DNA of 64,000 nt from Bombyx mori (Eukaryota > Arthropoda > Insecta > Lepidoptera > Bombycidae), in NCBI RefSeq assembly GCF_030269925.1, contig NC_085124.1, positions 8,742,001 through 8,806,000 of the forward strand. The letters are read 5' to 3'. The notes beneath the pieces are model-generated. The model was given only the letters and a program-made list of their open reading frames with translations, was not told the DNA's origin and did no database searches. How positions within the stretch are numbered: position 1 is the stretch's first letter; each line of letters starts with the position of its first letter. The position numbers and the translations under genes are program-made. Positions 43,072-52,309 of this stretch are shown here, piece after piece.

Positions 43072-44718
43072 ATGGAGTTTTCTCCAACCAACACACTGCT
43101 CGCGGAATTCTTAAGCGAGAAATACCCGGCCCTTGAATCAGAATTTTTAGCTTACAAAGCTAAACGCGCCGTGAACTGTTCTACCGCGCCCGTCGTTTCC
43201 GCCACGCCTGCCGTTCCCGCGTCTCCTGCAAGCGCGCGCAAAACTCCCGCGCCGTACACCGCAGCCTCCGTCGCGCCCAGCACACCCGTGTCTCCCATAC
43301 TGTCGCGAAAAACTCCCGCGTCTACCGTGGCAGCTTCCATTCTACCTCAGCGATCTTCTGCGGCTTCCGTCGCGTCCGCCGCTCCCGCGCCTTCCTCCTC
43401 GTCCTCCGACTCTGACTCGGATATGGAGGTTGACCTCGTTCCCGCCTCATTAACAGATGGATTCACCCTCGTGCAAAAGGGTAAGAAGCGCGCCGCGGAG
43501 TCCCGAGCTTCCGCGGCCGCTAAAATAAGCAAAGCCGCGAACGCGTCGCGCCCCCGCCCTCCGACCCCCGTCGCTCCCTGTCCCCGTGCCACGCCGTCGC
43601 CGCGCCCGGTGGCACAAACGAGAAATCAGGCCCCTCCTCCGTTAATTCTTCAAGAGAAGGCTGCTTGGGACCGTGTCTCCCTGGCCCTTAAGGCCAAGAA
43701 CATAAATTTTGTCAGTGCCCGTAACCTCGCGAACGGGATACAGATAAAAGTAGCAACACCCGACGACCATAGGGCCCTCTCAAGCTACCTCCGAAAGGAG
43801 CGTATAAGTTATCATACGTATATGCTCCAGGAGGAGCGTGAGCTCCGTGCAGTCATACGTGGCATCCCCAAGGAGTTAGATGCCGATCTCGTAAAGGCCG
43901 ACCTACTCGAACAAGGCCTACCCGTAAACTCCGTGCACCGCATGCACACAGGACGCGGGAGGGAGCCATACAATATGGTTCTCGTCGCCCTCCAGTCTAC
44001 CCCCGAGGGTAAGCAAATCTTTAACGTTCGAACGGTCTGTAGGCTTTCCGGAATCACCGTGGAAACCCCTCATAAAAAAGGCACTCCGAGCCAGTGCCAC
44101 AATTGTCAGTTGTACGGGCATTCTTCCCGTAATTGTCACGCACGTCCTCGATGCGTCAAGTGTTTGGACGACCACGCCACGACTCTTTGCATTCGCGATC
44201 AAAAAACCGCGACGGAACCACCTAGCTGCGTCCTGTGCCGAACACAGGGTCACCCCGCGAATTACCGTGGATGCCCCCGAGCCCCTAAAATAAATCGCCG
44301 CGTCGGGCGCCAAAACCGCCTCCGAGCTTCCGGCCCTGACATCAAAGCCACGGCACCCTCTGTGCCGAAGGCTAAGCCTGCCTTCGTGCCGGCGCCGGTG
44401 CCCAGCGGCTCGGCCTGGGCTAAACCGTTGCCGTACACGAACAAGGTTGTAGCTCCCTCCCCCGCGATTCGTCCCGCCCCCGCGATACGTCCCTCCCCCG
44501 TGATTCGTTCCTCCCCTGCGACCAGCACTCCGACCGCGTCCGACAATCTCGCTCTAGCGATCGACTTTTTTCAGTCGATCAACTTTGAGCGTGTTAATGC
44601 TTTGGGTGACGCCATTCGCGCCGCCTCCACTGCACAACACTTCATCGCCGTTGTGCAAGAATACGCTGACGTATACGCGTCGTTAAATACGTACGTCCTC
44701 CCCTCACTCCGCCGGTAA
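43072..44718 (+). CDS. ORF1: Gag-like nucleic-acid-binding protein, copy 2
   Basis: The ATG at 43072 (MEFSPTNTLL) gives 548 residues. The frame is open further upstream, but this is the first ATG after the conserved hairpins and matches copy 1. Residues ~35-140 are Ala/Pro/Ser/Thr-rich, then comes SSSSDSDSDMEVDL. Three zinc knuckles follow: CHNCQLYGHSSRNC at 342-355, CVKCLDDHATTLC at 361-373 and CVLCRTQGHPANYRGC at 386-401. A Pro-rich linker and a conserved end (NTYVLPSLRR) close the protein. Copy 2 carries about six extra residues in the Pro-rich linker compared with copy 1. Its likely role is RNA binding and chaperoning in the ribonucleoprotein. Confidence 0.9.
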   Translation: MEFSPTNTLLAEFLSEKYPALESEFLAYKAKRAVNCSTAPVVSATPAVPASPASARKTPAPYTAASVAPSTPVSPILSRKTPASTVAASILPQRSSAASVASAAPAPSSSSSDSDSDMEVDLVPASLTDGFTLVQKGKKRAAESRASAAAKISKAANASRPRPPTPVAPCPRATPSPRPVAQTRNQAPPPLILQEKAAWDRVSLALKAKNINFVSARNLANGIQIKVATPDDHRALSSYLRKERISYHTYMLQEERELRAVIRGIPKELDADLVKADLLEQGLPVNSVHRMHTGRGREPYNMVLVALQSTPEGKQIFNVRTVCRLSGITVETPHKKGTPSQCHNCQLYGHSSRNCHARPRCVKCLDDHATTLCIRDQKTATEPPSCVLCRTQGHPANYRGCPRAPKINRRVGRQNRLRASGPDIKATAPSVPKAKPAFVPAPVPSGSAWAKPLPYTNKVVAPSPAIRPAPAIRPSPVIRSSPATSTPTASDNLALAIDFFQSINFERVNALGDAIRAASTAQHFIAVVQEYADVYASLNTYVLPSLRR

Positions 44719-44721
44719 TCA

Positions 44722-47604
44722 ATGGCGTACATAAGTAGAATAAAGCCCCTATCCGTAACGATAGGATTTTTTAACGCTTACGGTCTCGCAAATCAACGTG
44801 ATCAGGTTTGTGATTTTTTGCGTGACCATCAAATTGACATCTTTTTGGTGCAGGAGACCCTGCTTAAGCCCGCGCGCCGCGACCCTAAAATCGCGAACTA
44901 TAACATGGTTAGGAACGACAGGCTCACTGCTCGTGGTGGTGGTACCGTCATTTACTATAGACGAGCCCTGCACTGCGTCCCACTCGACCCCCCCGCGCTT
45001 TCTAACATCGAAGCATCAGTATGCCGAATCTCACTGACTGGACACGCGCCGATCGTTATCGCGTCCGTTTATCTTCCACCGGATAAGATCGTTCTAAGCA
45101 GTGATATCGAGGCGCTGTTCGGCATGGGAAGCTCTGTCATTCTGGCGGGCGACCTAAATTGTAAACACGTCAGGTGGAACTCACACACCACAACCCCGAA
45201 TGGCAGGCGGCTTGACGCGTTAGTCGATGATCTCGCCTTCGATATCGTCGCTCCGCTAATTCCGACTCACTACCCGCTAAATATCGCACATCGCCCGGAT
45301 ATACTCGACATAGCGTTATTAAAAAACGTAACTCTGCGCTTACACTCGATCGAAGTCGTTTCAGAGTTAGATTCAGACCACCGTCCCGTCGTTATGAAGC
45401 TCGGTCGCGCTCCCGATTCCGTTCCCGTCACGAGGACTGTGGTGGATTGGCACACGCTGGGCATCAGCCTGGCTGAATCTGATCCACCATCGCTCCCGTT
45501 TAACCCGGACTCTACCCCGTCTCCTCAGGATACCGCTGAAGCCATAGACATCTTAACGTCACACATCACCTCGACATTAGATAGGTCATCGAAACAAGTT
45601 GTAGCGGAGGACTTCCTTCACCGCTTCAAATTGTCCGACGATATTAGGGAACTCCTTAGAGCTAAGAACGCCTCGATACGCGCCTACGACAGGTATCCTA
45701 CCGCGGAAAATCGTATTCGAATGCGTGCCCTACAACGCGACGTAAAGTCTCGCATCGCCGAAGTCCGAGATGCCAGATGGTCTGATTTCTTAGAAGGGCT
45801 CGCGCCCTCCCAAAGGTCTTACTACCGCTTAGCTCGTACTCTCAAATCGGATACGGTAGTAACTATGCCCCCCCTCGTAGGCCCCTCAGGCCGACTCGCG
45901 GCGTTCGATGATGATGAAAAAGCAGAGCTGCTGGCCGATACATTGCAAACCCAGTGCACGCCCAGCACTCAATCCGTGGACCCTGGTCATGTAGAATTAG
46001 TAGACAGTGAGGTAGAACGCAGAGCCTCCTTGCCACCCTCGGATGCGTTACCACCCGTCACCCCGATGGAAGTTAAAGACTTGATCAAAGACCTACGTCC
46101 TCGCAAGGCTCCCGGTTCCGACGGTATATCTAACCGCGTTATTAAACTTCTACCCGTCCAACTCATCGTGATGTTGGCATCTATTTTCAATGCCGCTATG
46201 GCGAACTGTATCTTTCCCGCGGTGTGGAAAGAAGCGGACGTTATCGGCATACATAAACCCGGTAAACCAAAAAATCATCCGACGAGCTACCGCCCGATTA
46301 GCCTCCTCATGTCTCTAGGCAAACTGTATGAGCGTCTGCTCTACAAACGCCTCAGAGACTTCGTCTCATCCAAGGGCATTCTCATCGATGAACAATTCGG
46401 ATTCCGTACAAATCACTCATGCGTTCAACAGGTGCACCGCCTCACGGAGCACATTCTTGTGGGGCTTAATCGACCAAAACCGTTATACACGGGAGCTCTC
46501 TTCTTCGACGTCGCAAAAGCGTTCGACAAAGTCTGGCACAATGGTTTGATTTTCAAACTATTCAACATGGGCGTGCCGGATAGTCTCGTGCTCATCATAC
46601 GGGACTTCTTGTCGAACCGCTCTTTTCGATATCGAGTCGAGGGAACCCGCTCCTCCCCACGACCTCTCACAGCTGGAGTCCCGCAAGGCTCTGTCCTCTC
46701 ACCCCTCCTATTTAGCTTATTCGTCAACGATATTCCCCGGTCGCCGCCGACCCATTTAGCTTTATTCGCCGACGACACGACTGTTTACTATTCTAGTAGA
46801 AATAAGTCCCTAATCGCGAAGAAGCTTCAGAGCGCAGCCCTAGCCCTAGGACAGTGGTTCCGAAAATGGCGCATAGACATCAACCCAGCGAAAAGTACTG
46901 CGGTGCTATTTCAGAGGGGAAGCTCCACACGGATTTCCTCCCGGATTAGGAGGAGGAATCTCACACCACCGATTACTCTCTTTAGACAACCCATACCCTG
47001 GGCTAGGAAGGTCAAGTACCTGGGCGTTACCCTGGATGCATCGATGACATTCCGCCCGCATATAAAATCAGTCCGTGACCGTGCCGCGTTTATTCTCGGT
47101 AGACTCTACCCCATGATCTGTAAGCGGAGTAAAATGTCCCTTCGGAACAAGGTGACACTTTACAAAACTTGCATAAGGCCCGTCATGACTTACGCGAGTG
47201 TGGTGTTCGCTCACGCGGCCCGCACACACATAGACACCCTACAATCCCTACAATCCCGCTTTTGCAGGTTAGCTGTTGGGGCTCCGTGGTTCGTGAGGAA
47301 CGTTGACCTACACGACGACCTGGACCTCGAATCAATTCGGAAATACATGAAGTCAGCGTCGGAACGATACTTCGATAAGGCTATGCGTCATGATAATCGC
47401 CTTATCGTTGCCGCCGCTGACTACTCCCCGAATCCTGATCATGCAGGAGCCAGTCACCGTCGACGCCCTAGACACGTCCTTACGGATCCATCAGATCCAA
47501 TAACCTTTGCATTAGATGCCTTCAGCTCTAATACTAGGGGCAGGCTTACGGACCCCGGTAACCGTACTCGTCGAACTGGACAAAGAGGTCGACGTGCAAC
47601 CTAA
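44722..47604 (+). CDS. ORF2: endonuclease-reverse transcriptase, Jockey clade, copy 2
   Basis: 960 residues, intact. The AP-endonuclease motifs are Asn 19, Glu 45 (QETLL), Asp 144/Asn 146 (GDLN) and Asp 219-His 220 (SDHRPV). The reverse transcriptase core has Asp 596 (FFDVAKAFD), GVPQGSVLSPLL (~652-663) and FADD 682-685. A C-terminal region without a clear zinc finger follows. No RNase H domain is apparent. The start codon lies three bases after the ORF1 UAA in the same frame, so ORF2 could be made by reinitiation or by stop-codon readthrough. All key catalytic residues are present, so this copy may be mobile. Confidence 0.93.
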   Translation: MAYISRIKPLSVTIGFFNAYGLANQRDQVCDFLRDHQIDIFLVQETLLKPARRDPKIANYNMVRNDRLTARGGGTVIYYRRALHCVPLDPPALSNIEASVCRISLTGHAPIVIASVYLPPDKIVLSSDIEALFGMGSSVILAGDLNCKHVRWNSHTTTPNGRRLDALVDDLAFDIVAPLIPTHYPLNIAHRPDILDIALLKNVTLRLHSIEVVSELDSDHRPVVMKLGRAPDSVPVTRTVVDWHTLGISLAESDPPSLPFNPDSTPSPQDTAEAIDILTSHITSTLDRSSKQVVAEDFLHRFKLSDDIRELLRAKNASIRAYDRYPTAENRIRMRALQRDVKSRIAEVRDARWSDFLEGLAPSQRSYYRLARTLKSDTVVTMPPLVGPSGRLAAFDDDEKAELLADTLQTQCTPSTQSVDPGHVELVDSEVERRASLPPSDALPPVTPMEVKDLIKDLRPRKAPGSDGISNRVIKLLPVQLIVMLASIFNAAMANCIFPAVWKEADVIGIHKPGKPKNHPTSYRPISLLMSLGKLYERLLYKRLRDFVSSKGILIDEQFGFRTNHSCVQQVHRLTEHILVGLNRPKPLYTGALFFDVAKAFDKVWHNGLIFKLFNMGVPDSLVLIIRDFLSNRSFRYRVEGTRSSPRPLTAGVPQGSVLSPLLFSLFVNDIPRSPPTHLALFADDTTVYYSSRNKSLIAKKLQSAALALGQWFRKWRIDINPAKSTAVLFQRGSSTRISSRIRRRNLTPPITLFRQPIPWARKVKYLGVTLDASMTFRPHIKSVRDRAAFILGRLYPMICKRSKMSLRNKVTLYKTCIRPVMTYASVVFAHAARTHIDTLQSLQSRFCRLAVGAPWFVRNVDLHDDLDLESIRKYMKSASERYFDKAMRHDNRLIVAAADYSPNPDHAGASHRRRPRHVLTDPSDPITFALDAFSSNTRGRLTDPGNRTRRTGQRGRRAT

Positions 47605-47616
47605 CCCATGCATCAG

Positions 47617-47650
47617 CCCGCTGAGTTTCTCGCCGGATCTTCTCAGCGGG
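47617..47650 (+). other. 3'UTR stem-loop of Jockey-clade copy 2
   Basis: CCCGCTGAG (47617-47625) pairs perfectly with CTCAGCGGG (47642-47650) around a 16-nt loop with GCCGG. In the second LINE family the arms are CCCACTGAG / CTCAGTGGG, a compensatory change. It lies 12 bases after the ORF2 stop. Confidence 0.65.
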
Positions 47651-47847
47651 TCGCGATTCCGATCCGGTAGTAGATTCATTCGCGAAACAATTGCTCTTGA
47701 GTTGTTAGGTCTCCTTCGGAGGCGCTCGGGCAGTTGTTAGCAAATCCCGCCCCTCTTGGCTGAGCCTTTGCTCGCCCACCTGTCCTGGTGAAACTGGAAA
47801 GGCCTTCGGGCCACCAGTAAACTTTCAACCATAAAAAAAAAAAAAAA

Positions 47848-48573
47848 GTCTTTATTCTCAACTCGCCAGTGCCAGTAGAATTTAAACAACGAAAAATACA
47901 TCTAAATTTGATAACATTGTTGTTGCGTCATCATATCGACAGGGACTGCCATGATGCCATTCTGAACGATTAATGAATTCTAGTTTGAAGGGCACGATAC
48001 TTGTTATTATATTATATTATTATGTTATAATACATATTATGTTTCGATCTCATGTCTCAAGGTCGGTGGCGGTATTGTGGCGTTGTTATTCCTATAGGCT
48101 CCGGTAATGTCATATAGTTAGGTCGCAACCTCGTCGCATATTTACGGGAATATGAAAACATAATAAATAAATAGAAAAACTTGTAAATTAAATATTAATA
48201 AAAATGTATTTCCGCTTTTTGTGATATTAAACCAAACGTAAATAAAGCAATAAGGAAATGTTCAAATGAATAAGATGCCCATTGGACGCGCCACCACACC
48301 TCAGGACGTCAGAATTTTTATTCAAGTTGTGATACTTATGAGTCTCGATAAATTGTTATTTAATATCACGTGGGCCGTGAGCTCATCTATCTATAGAAAT
48401 AAAAGTAGTAACATATACATAGTATACACACATTTATGTATATCACAAAAAGCGTAGATACATTTTTACTAATATTGAATTTAGTTTAGTTGCGCAACGG
48501 TCAGGGCCGCTAAGTACTGCACCATCGAGTCAGTCAGTCAAACATATTTAAGTATATTTGTTAATTTATATTC
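47848..48573. other. Non-coding stretch with a degraded SINE piece
   Basis: 48041-48175 retains patches of the Bm1 tail in plus orientation (TCTCAAGGTCGGTGGCG, TATAGGCTCCGGTAA) but is heavily mutated. The rest is AT-rich. Confidence 0.4.
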
Positions 48574-48734
48574 AGACTGAAGGGGTAGGGCAGCCGTTGT
48601 AACTATACTGAGACCTTGGAACTTATATCTCAAAACGGGTGGCGCATTTACGTTGTAGATGTCTATGGGCTCCAGTAACCACATAACACTAGGTGGGATG
48701 TGAGCTCGTCCACCCATCTAAGCAATAAATAAAC
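48574..48734 (+). mobile_element. Bm1-type SINE, strongly 5'-truncated
   Basis: The last ~160 bases of the family with a short AATAAATAAA tail. It ends 143 bases upstream of the dehydrogenase ATG, so it lies in or next to that gene's promoter. Confidence 0.85.
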
Positions 48735-48830
48735 AACTCTGTGGTAACATGAAAATATTTACGTAGATGCAATCAATCGGTAATTGCTTTTCTATGCAAC
48801 AACATTGGTTAATTGCAAGGTCGATTCGAA

Positions 48831-48855
48831 TCAGTTTTGGGTAATGATTGTCAGT
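48831..48855 (+). promoter_or_regulatory. Possible arthropod initiators of the dehydrogenase gene
   Basis: TCAGT, the arthropod initiator consensus, occurs at 48831-48835 and 48851-48855. These would give 5' leaders of about 45 and 25 bases to the ATG at 48878. No TATA box is obvious. This is a weak, motif-only call. Confidence 0.25.
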
Positions 48856-48877
48856 GCGAGCTGTGACTCGATCGAGA

Positions 48878-49642
48878 ATGGACTTCACTGATAAAGTTGT
48901 TATTGTAACCGGTGCCAGTTCTGGCATCGGGGCCGCTACAGCTGTGTTGTACGCAAAACAATCTGCCAAAGTCGTCATAGTCGGAAGAAATGAAACAGGA
49001 TTGAATAAAGTTGCGCAACAATGCGAAGCAGCAAAGGGTCTGAAGCCTTTGATCGTTAAAGCTGATCTCACAAGCGATGAAGACGTAAAAAAAATCGCCA
49101 CGAGAACAATCGAAATATTTGGGAAGATTGACGTTTTAGTGAACAATGCGGGAGTCGGATTCCGTGGCAGCGTCCGAGACGGCGTTGAACTATTTGACCA
49201 AGCAATGGCTTCCAATTTAAGACCAGCCTATTTACTTACGGGTCTTATAACGCAGCACCTAATGAAAACGAAAGGTAATATTGTCAATGTATCTAGTGTT
49301 GCTGCCTTCCGACCCATTAAAGATTTGGATTTTACGCCGTATTGTATATCAAAGGCAGGGCTGGATATGTTCACGAAATGTGTCGCCTTAGAATTGGCCC
49401 GTGATGGTATCCGTGTGAACTCCGTTAATCCTGGCGGAACTAAGACGCCTTTTGTTGAAGCCGCAGGATTTACCAAACAGCAAGCTGAGGAGGTTTTCGA
49501 GAATAGAAAAACTATTTATCCGCTGGGCAAAGTATGCACAACCGAAGAGGTGGCGGAGTTGATACTGTATTTGTCTAGCGAAAAAGCGAGGAGCATAACT
49601 GGTGGTATTTTTGTTATTGATAACGGTGAAATACTTACATAA
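48878..49642 (+). CDS. Short-chain dehydrogenase/reductase (SDR), single exon
   Basis: 254 residues, the typical size of a classical SDR. The frame is open ten codons upstream, but there is no ATG there; the ATG at 48878 (GAGAATGG) precedes the expected first strand. The Rossmann cofactor motif is TGASSGIG (11-18), followed by NNAG (89-92), Ser 139/140 in NVSS, and the catalytic pair Tyr 155-Lys 159 (YCISK). Asn 113 would complete the tetrad. Arg 37 after the second strand hints at NADP(H) preference. Substrate cannot be told from sequence; FabG-like and insect retinol or steroid-type SDRs look alike. The enzyme is expected to be cytosolic, since no signal peptide or membrane segment is seen. 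The gene has no introns and has an AATAAA at 49773-49778. It is the only intact host-type gene in the window. Confidence 0.9.
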   Translation: MDFTDKVVIVTGASSGIGAATAVLYAKQSAKVVIVGRNETGLNKVAQQCEAAKGLKPLIVKADLTSDEDVKKIATRTIEIFGKIDVLVNNAGVGFRGSVRDGVELFDQAMASNLRPAYLLTGLITQHLMKTKGNIVNVSSVAAFRPIKDLDFTPYCISKAGLDMFTKCVALELARDGIRVNSVNPGGTKTPFVEAAGFTKQQAEEVFENRKTIYPLGKVCTTEEVAELILYLSSEKARSITGGIFVIDNGEILT

Positions 49643-49772
49643 TTTTGATTTAATTTAAATATAAAAATGTTTATTCTTTTTTCCATTCGTAATGCATTGG
49701 AATTTTGTTTAAAAAGTTATAATTGTATTTACATTTAAATTAGACGGCATAAAAATGTATTTCTTGTATTCA

Positions 49773-49778
49773 AATAAA
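49773..49778 (+). terminator. Poly(A) signal of the SDR gene
   Basis: AATAAA 131 bases after the stop codon, followed by GCAAAATGAATGAGTGTC, a plausible cleavage region. Confidence 0.55.
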
Positions 49779-50404
49779 GCAAAATGAATGAGTGTCTCAC
49801 AAGTTTTATAATCTTATTATCATATAAATTTTTTTACATGGAAATAATAATTCGGTATTATGAAATTTTCTTGTTAAATTATTTAAATTAAATTTTCGGC
49901 CTCGATATGACCGAGCAACTCATTATGTAACCTGAAGAAGAACGTTATATCAACGCGAAATACTTACTACGGTGAACGGGATCAGTAAGTAAAGCATGTA
50001 AGCCCCTGTAATATAGTTCGTATATCTTGCCCCATTAGTCTTGATTTCGCATGCAGCGACCTAGATTTAGTCGGACGCAAAGCAGAACTTACTGCGGACG
50101 TAAATGAGTGCTAGTGAATTGATTCATAGTAGTGTTCGAGCAAAACTGACGGTTAGGGTAAATTGTTTCGTATACATGATTCCAGTTTATGGTAAACGTG
50201 AAATATTATTTTAACCGGAAAAGGTATTATGTTTTCACAGGGTTTTTGCGTTCTCGTTACTCGGAATCTAGTTCTGGGAAATACAAACGCAATCTTATAA
50301 AAGCTCTTAAGGTTTCTAAATTTATTACTACATATATCTAATGATCAAGTCGACGATATCAACCGGTAATTAATCATTAGTGAAATTATCAAAGCAAAGT
50401 TTCG
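49779..50404. other. Non-coding spacer
   Basis: No gene or repeat recognised. Confidence 0.45.
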
Positions 50405-50416
50405 GCTTAATAAGTT
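50405..50416. repeat. Target-site duplication, left copy, of a Bm1 SINE
   Basis: GCTTAATAAGTT recurs exactly at 50663-50674 on the other side of the SINE. Confidence 0.88.
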
Positions 50417-50662
50417 TTTATTTTTATTTTTTTTTGTTGCTTTGATGGGTGGACGAGCTCACAGCCCACCTGGTGTTAAGTGGTTACTGAAGCCTATAGA
50501 CATCTACAACGTAAATGCGCCACCCACCTTGAGATATAAGTTCTAAGGTCTCAGTATAGTTACAACTTACCTGCCCCACCCTTCAAACCGAAATGCACGG
50601 CAGAAATAGGCAGGGTGGTGGTACCTGGTGGGCACTCAAAAGGTCCTACCATCAGTTAACCA
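50417..50662 (-). mobile_element. Bm1-type SINE, 5'-truncated, with perfect 12-bp target duplication
   Basis: Minus-strand copy without tRNA head, with small internal deletions. The duplication places the 5' end just beyond the CTACCA break point and shows that the truncated form itself was inserted. Confidence 0.92.
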
Positions 50663-50687
50663 GCTTAATAAGTTAAATTTGATCACT

Positions 50688-51190
50688 TGACCGATTAGTT
50701 TAGCATTTGTGGACTATGAGAAAGTCTTCGATTCTATCGAGATCTGGGCTGTATTGCAGTCTGTTCAATGGTGCCACGTTGATTACCGGTGCATTGAAGT
50801 GTTGAGTGTTTTCACGTAAGCCCCACTATGTCAGTCCAAGACTGGGCTTCGGAATCCATATGTTCACCGCTGCATTGGAGGATAACTCCAGAGTTCTGGA
50901 CTGAAAGGGTTAAGCTTCAACATTCGCAGCTGCATAGGTCAGTTTTGGTTCGCTGACGATTCTAGATTATCGTTGAGACCTTGGAAGACCTCAGTAAAAT
51001 GCTCAATGATCCTCAGTAGACCTTTTGTTCGAGTGGGCTTTAGTGTGCACATAGGCAAAAGGAAAATATGTCGAAATTCCATGTAGTACCCACTCTAGTA
51101 AAAATTGGAGAGGATACGGTCAAAGCTGTTCTCAACTAGGTATAAATAGAATCCGTAAAATTTACTTAAATGATCATATTCCAATACAGT
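50688..51190 (+). mobile_element. Decayed RTE-like reverse-transcriptase fragment
   Basis: Plus-strand frames give LAFVDYEKVFDSIE near 50695 and, further on, RFADDSRLSLRPW with LEDLSKMLN-like spacing. These correspond to the catalytic A and C motifs of RTE-clade reverse transcriptases. Several frameshifts and stops are present, so it is an old, dead copy. Confidence 0.65.
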
Positions 51191-52002
51191 TGGAAACTCG
51201 ACTTTATATTTCGAGGTAGACTTATAATTCGCGTTAATCTATCTATAGACAATGGCAGTTAACAAAAATACAACAGTTTCGTTATATTCTAGAGACTGAG
51301 GTGACATTTTCAAATAGCACAACGTCAACATAAACTCTGATTTAGTTGAAGTAAACAATTCGCATCGGTCATATTTAGGGAGTATTTTCTTTCACAAAGT
51401 AGGGATTATGTGGAGCTCTAATACATAAATAAATGATTAAATTACGAGAAGCATTATAAGAGGGAGTCACGGTGCGTGTGGAACGTGCGATCTGCCTGCC
51501 ACAGGAGATTTGCCTCGGGATTTTTGAAATTTTATTTGCGGTTGTAAAATCTAGCGTCGACGTTGTATCGAGAGAATAGTGCATTCGCTATTTATGTGGG
51601 CGTATCGGATATATTTCGGTGTTGTTCTCTTACAAATTTATTTTTAAAAACATATTAATGTTATTATAATTGGTGTTCTAAATCTAGTGGTTCTAAACTA
51701 GTATGTTCTGCTGTGTTATGGGTACGGAATACACACATACGAGACAGAATACTCAGACCTGGCAAACATCTTTCGAATATTTTGACTTCGGTCGGTAATC
51801 GAACCCCAATCTAAATACAGTACTCAGGGTTCAACTGCTAGGCTAACGAGGTGATAAATATCGAAATTAATCCGATAGAGTAATAAGGTTTCTCGATACA
51901 ACTTTTTCCAAACTTCTTTCTTAGACATTATGTTGGGAAATTGTATACTTTAAAATTTATCATTTGCGTCGAGTACTATAAATATATGTACATATTACAT
52001 GT
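51191..52002. other. Non-coding stretch
   Basis: Nothing recognised in this interval. Confidence 0.45.
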
Positions 52003-52290
52003 TTTTTTCTTACACGAACGAGCTCCTGGTCCACTTGGTTACCGGAGCCTATAAAGATCAACCACGTAAGTTGGTAACCCACCCCGAAGCATGAGTTTTA
52101 AAACTTAGTTCTATAATAAATCGGCTGCTTCACTCTTCAAACCGAAATGCATTACTGCTTCGTGACATCAATAGGCAGGGTACCTACCAGGTTCGGACTG
52201 ACAAGCCACCCTACAAACAGATAAAAAAAATTGTTTGATTTTTATTAAAGCTAGCTATTTCTTCATCGTGGAAGTCATTCGTGAACATAT
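52003..52290 (-). mobile_element. Degraded Bm1-type SINE
   Basis: A minus-strand copy with the order of blocks preserved (tail, CTTCAAACCGAAATGCATTA, GGCAGGGTACCTACC, CGTGGAAGTCATTCGTGAAC) but many substitutions and gaps. It is one of the oldest copies here. Confidence 0.65.
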
Positions 52291-52309
52291 TATGTAAAGA
52301 ATTTACATA

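Larger units (their letters stand above)
42695..47847 (+). mobile_element. Full-length Jockey-clade non-LTR retrotransposon, copy 2
   Basis: The element is 5.15 kb. It starts CATTCCGAT like copy 1 and has a 5'UTR with two repeat units and two hairpins. Intact ORF1, intact ORF2, a ~230-base 3'UTR with the stem-loop and a 15-nt A run follow. A 12-bp target duplication flanks it. It lies in inverted orientation to copy 1, with ~4.3 kb between them. The 5'UTR and ORF1 N-terminus differ much from copy 1, while ORF2 and the 3'UTR are near-identical. Confidence 0.92.
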
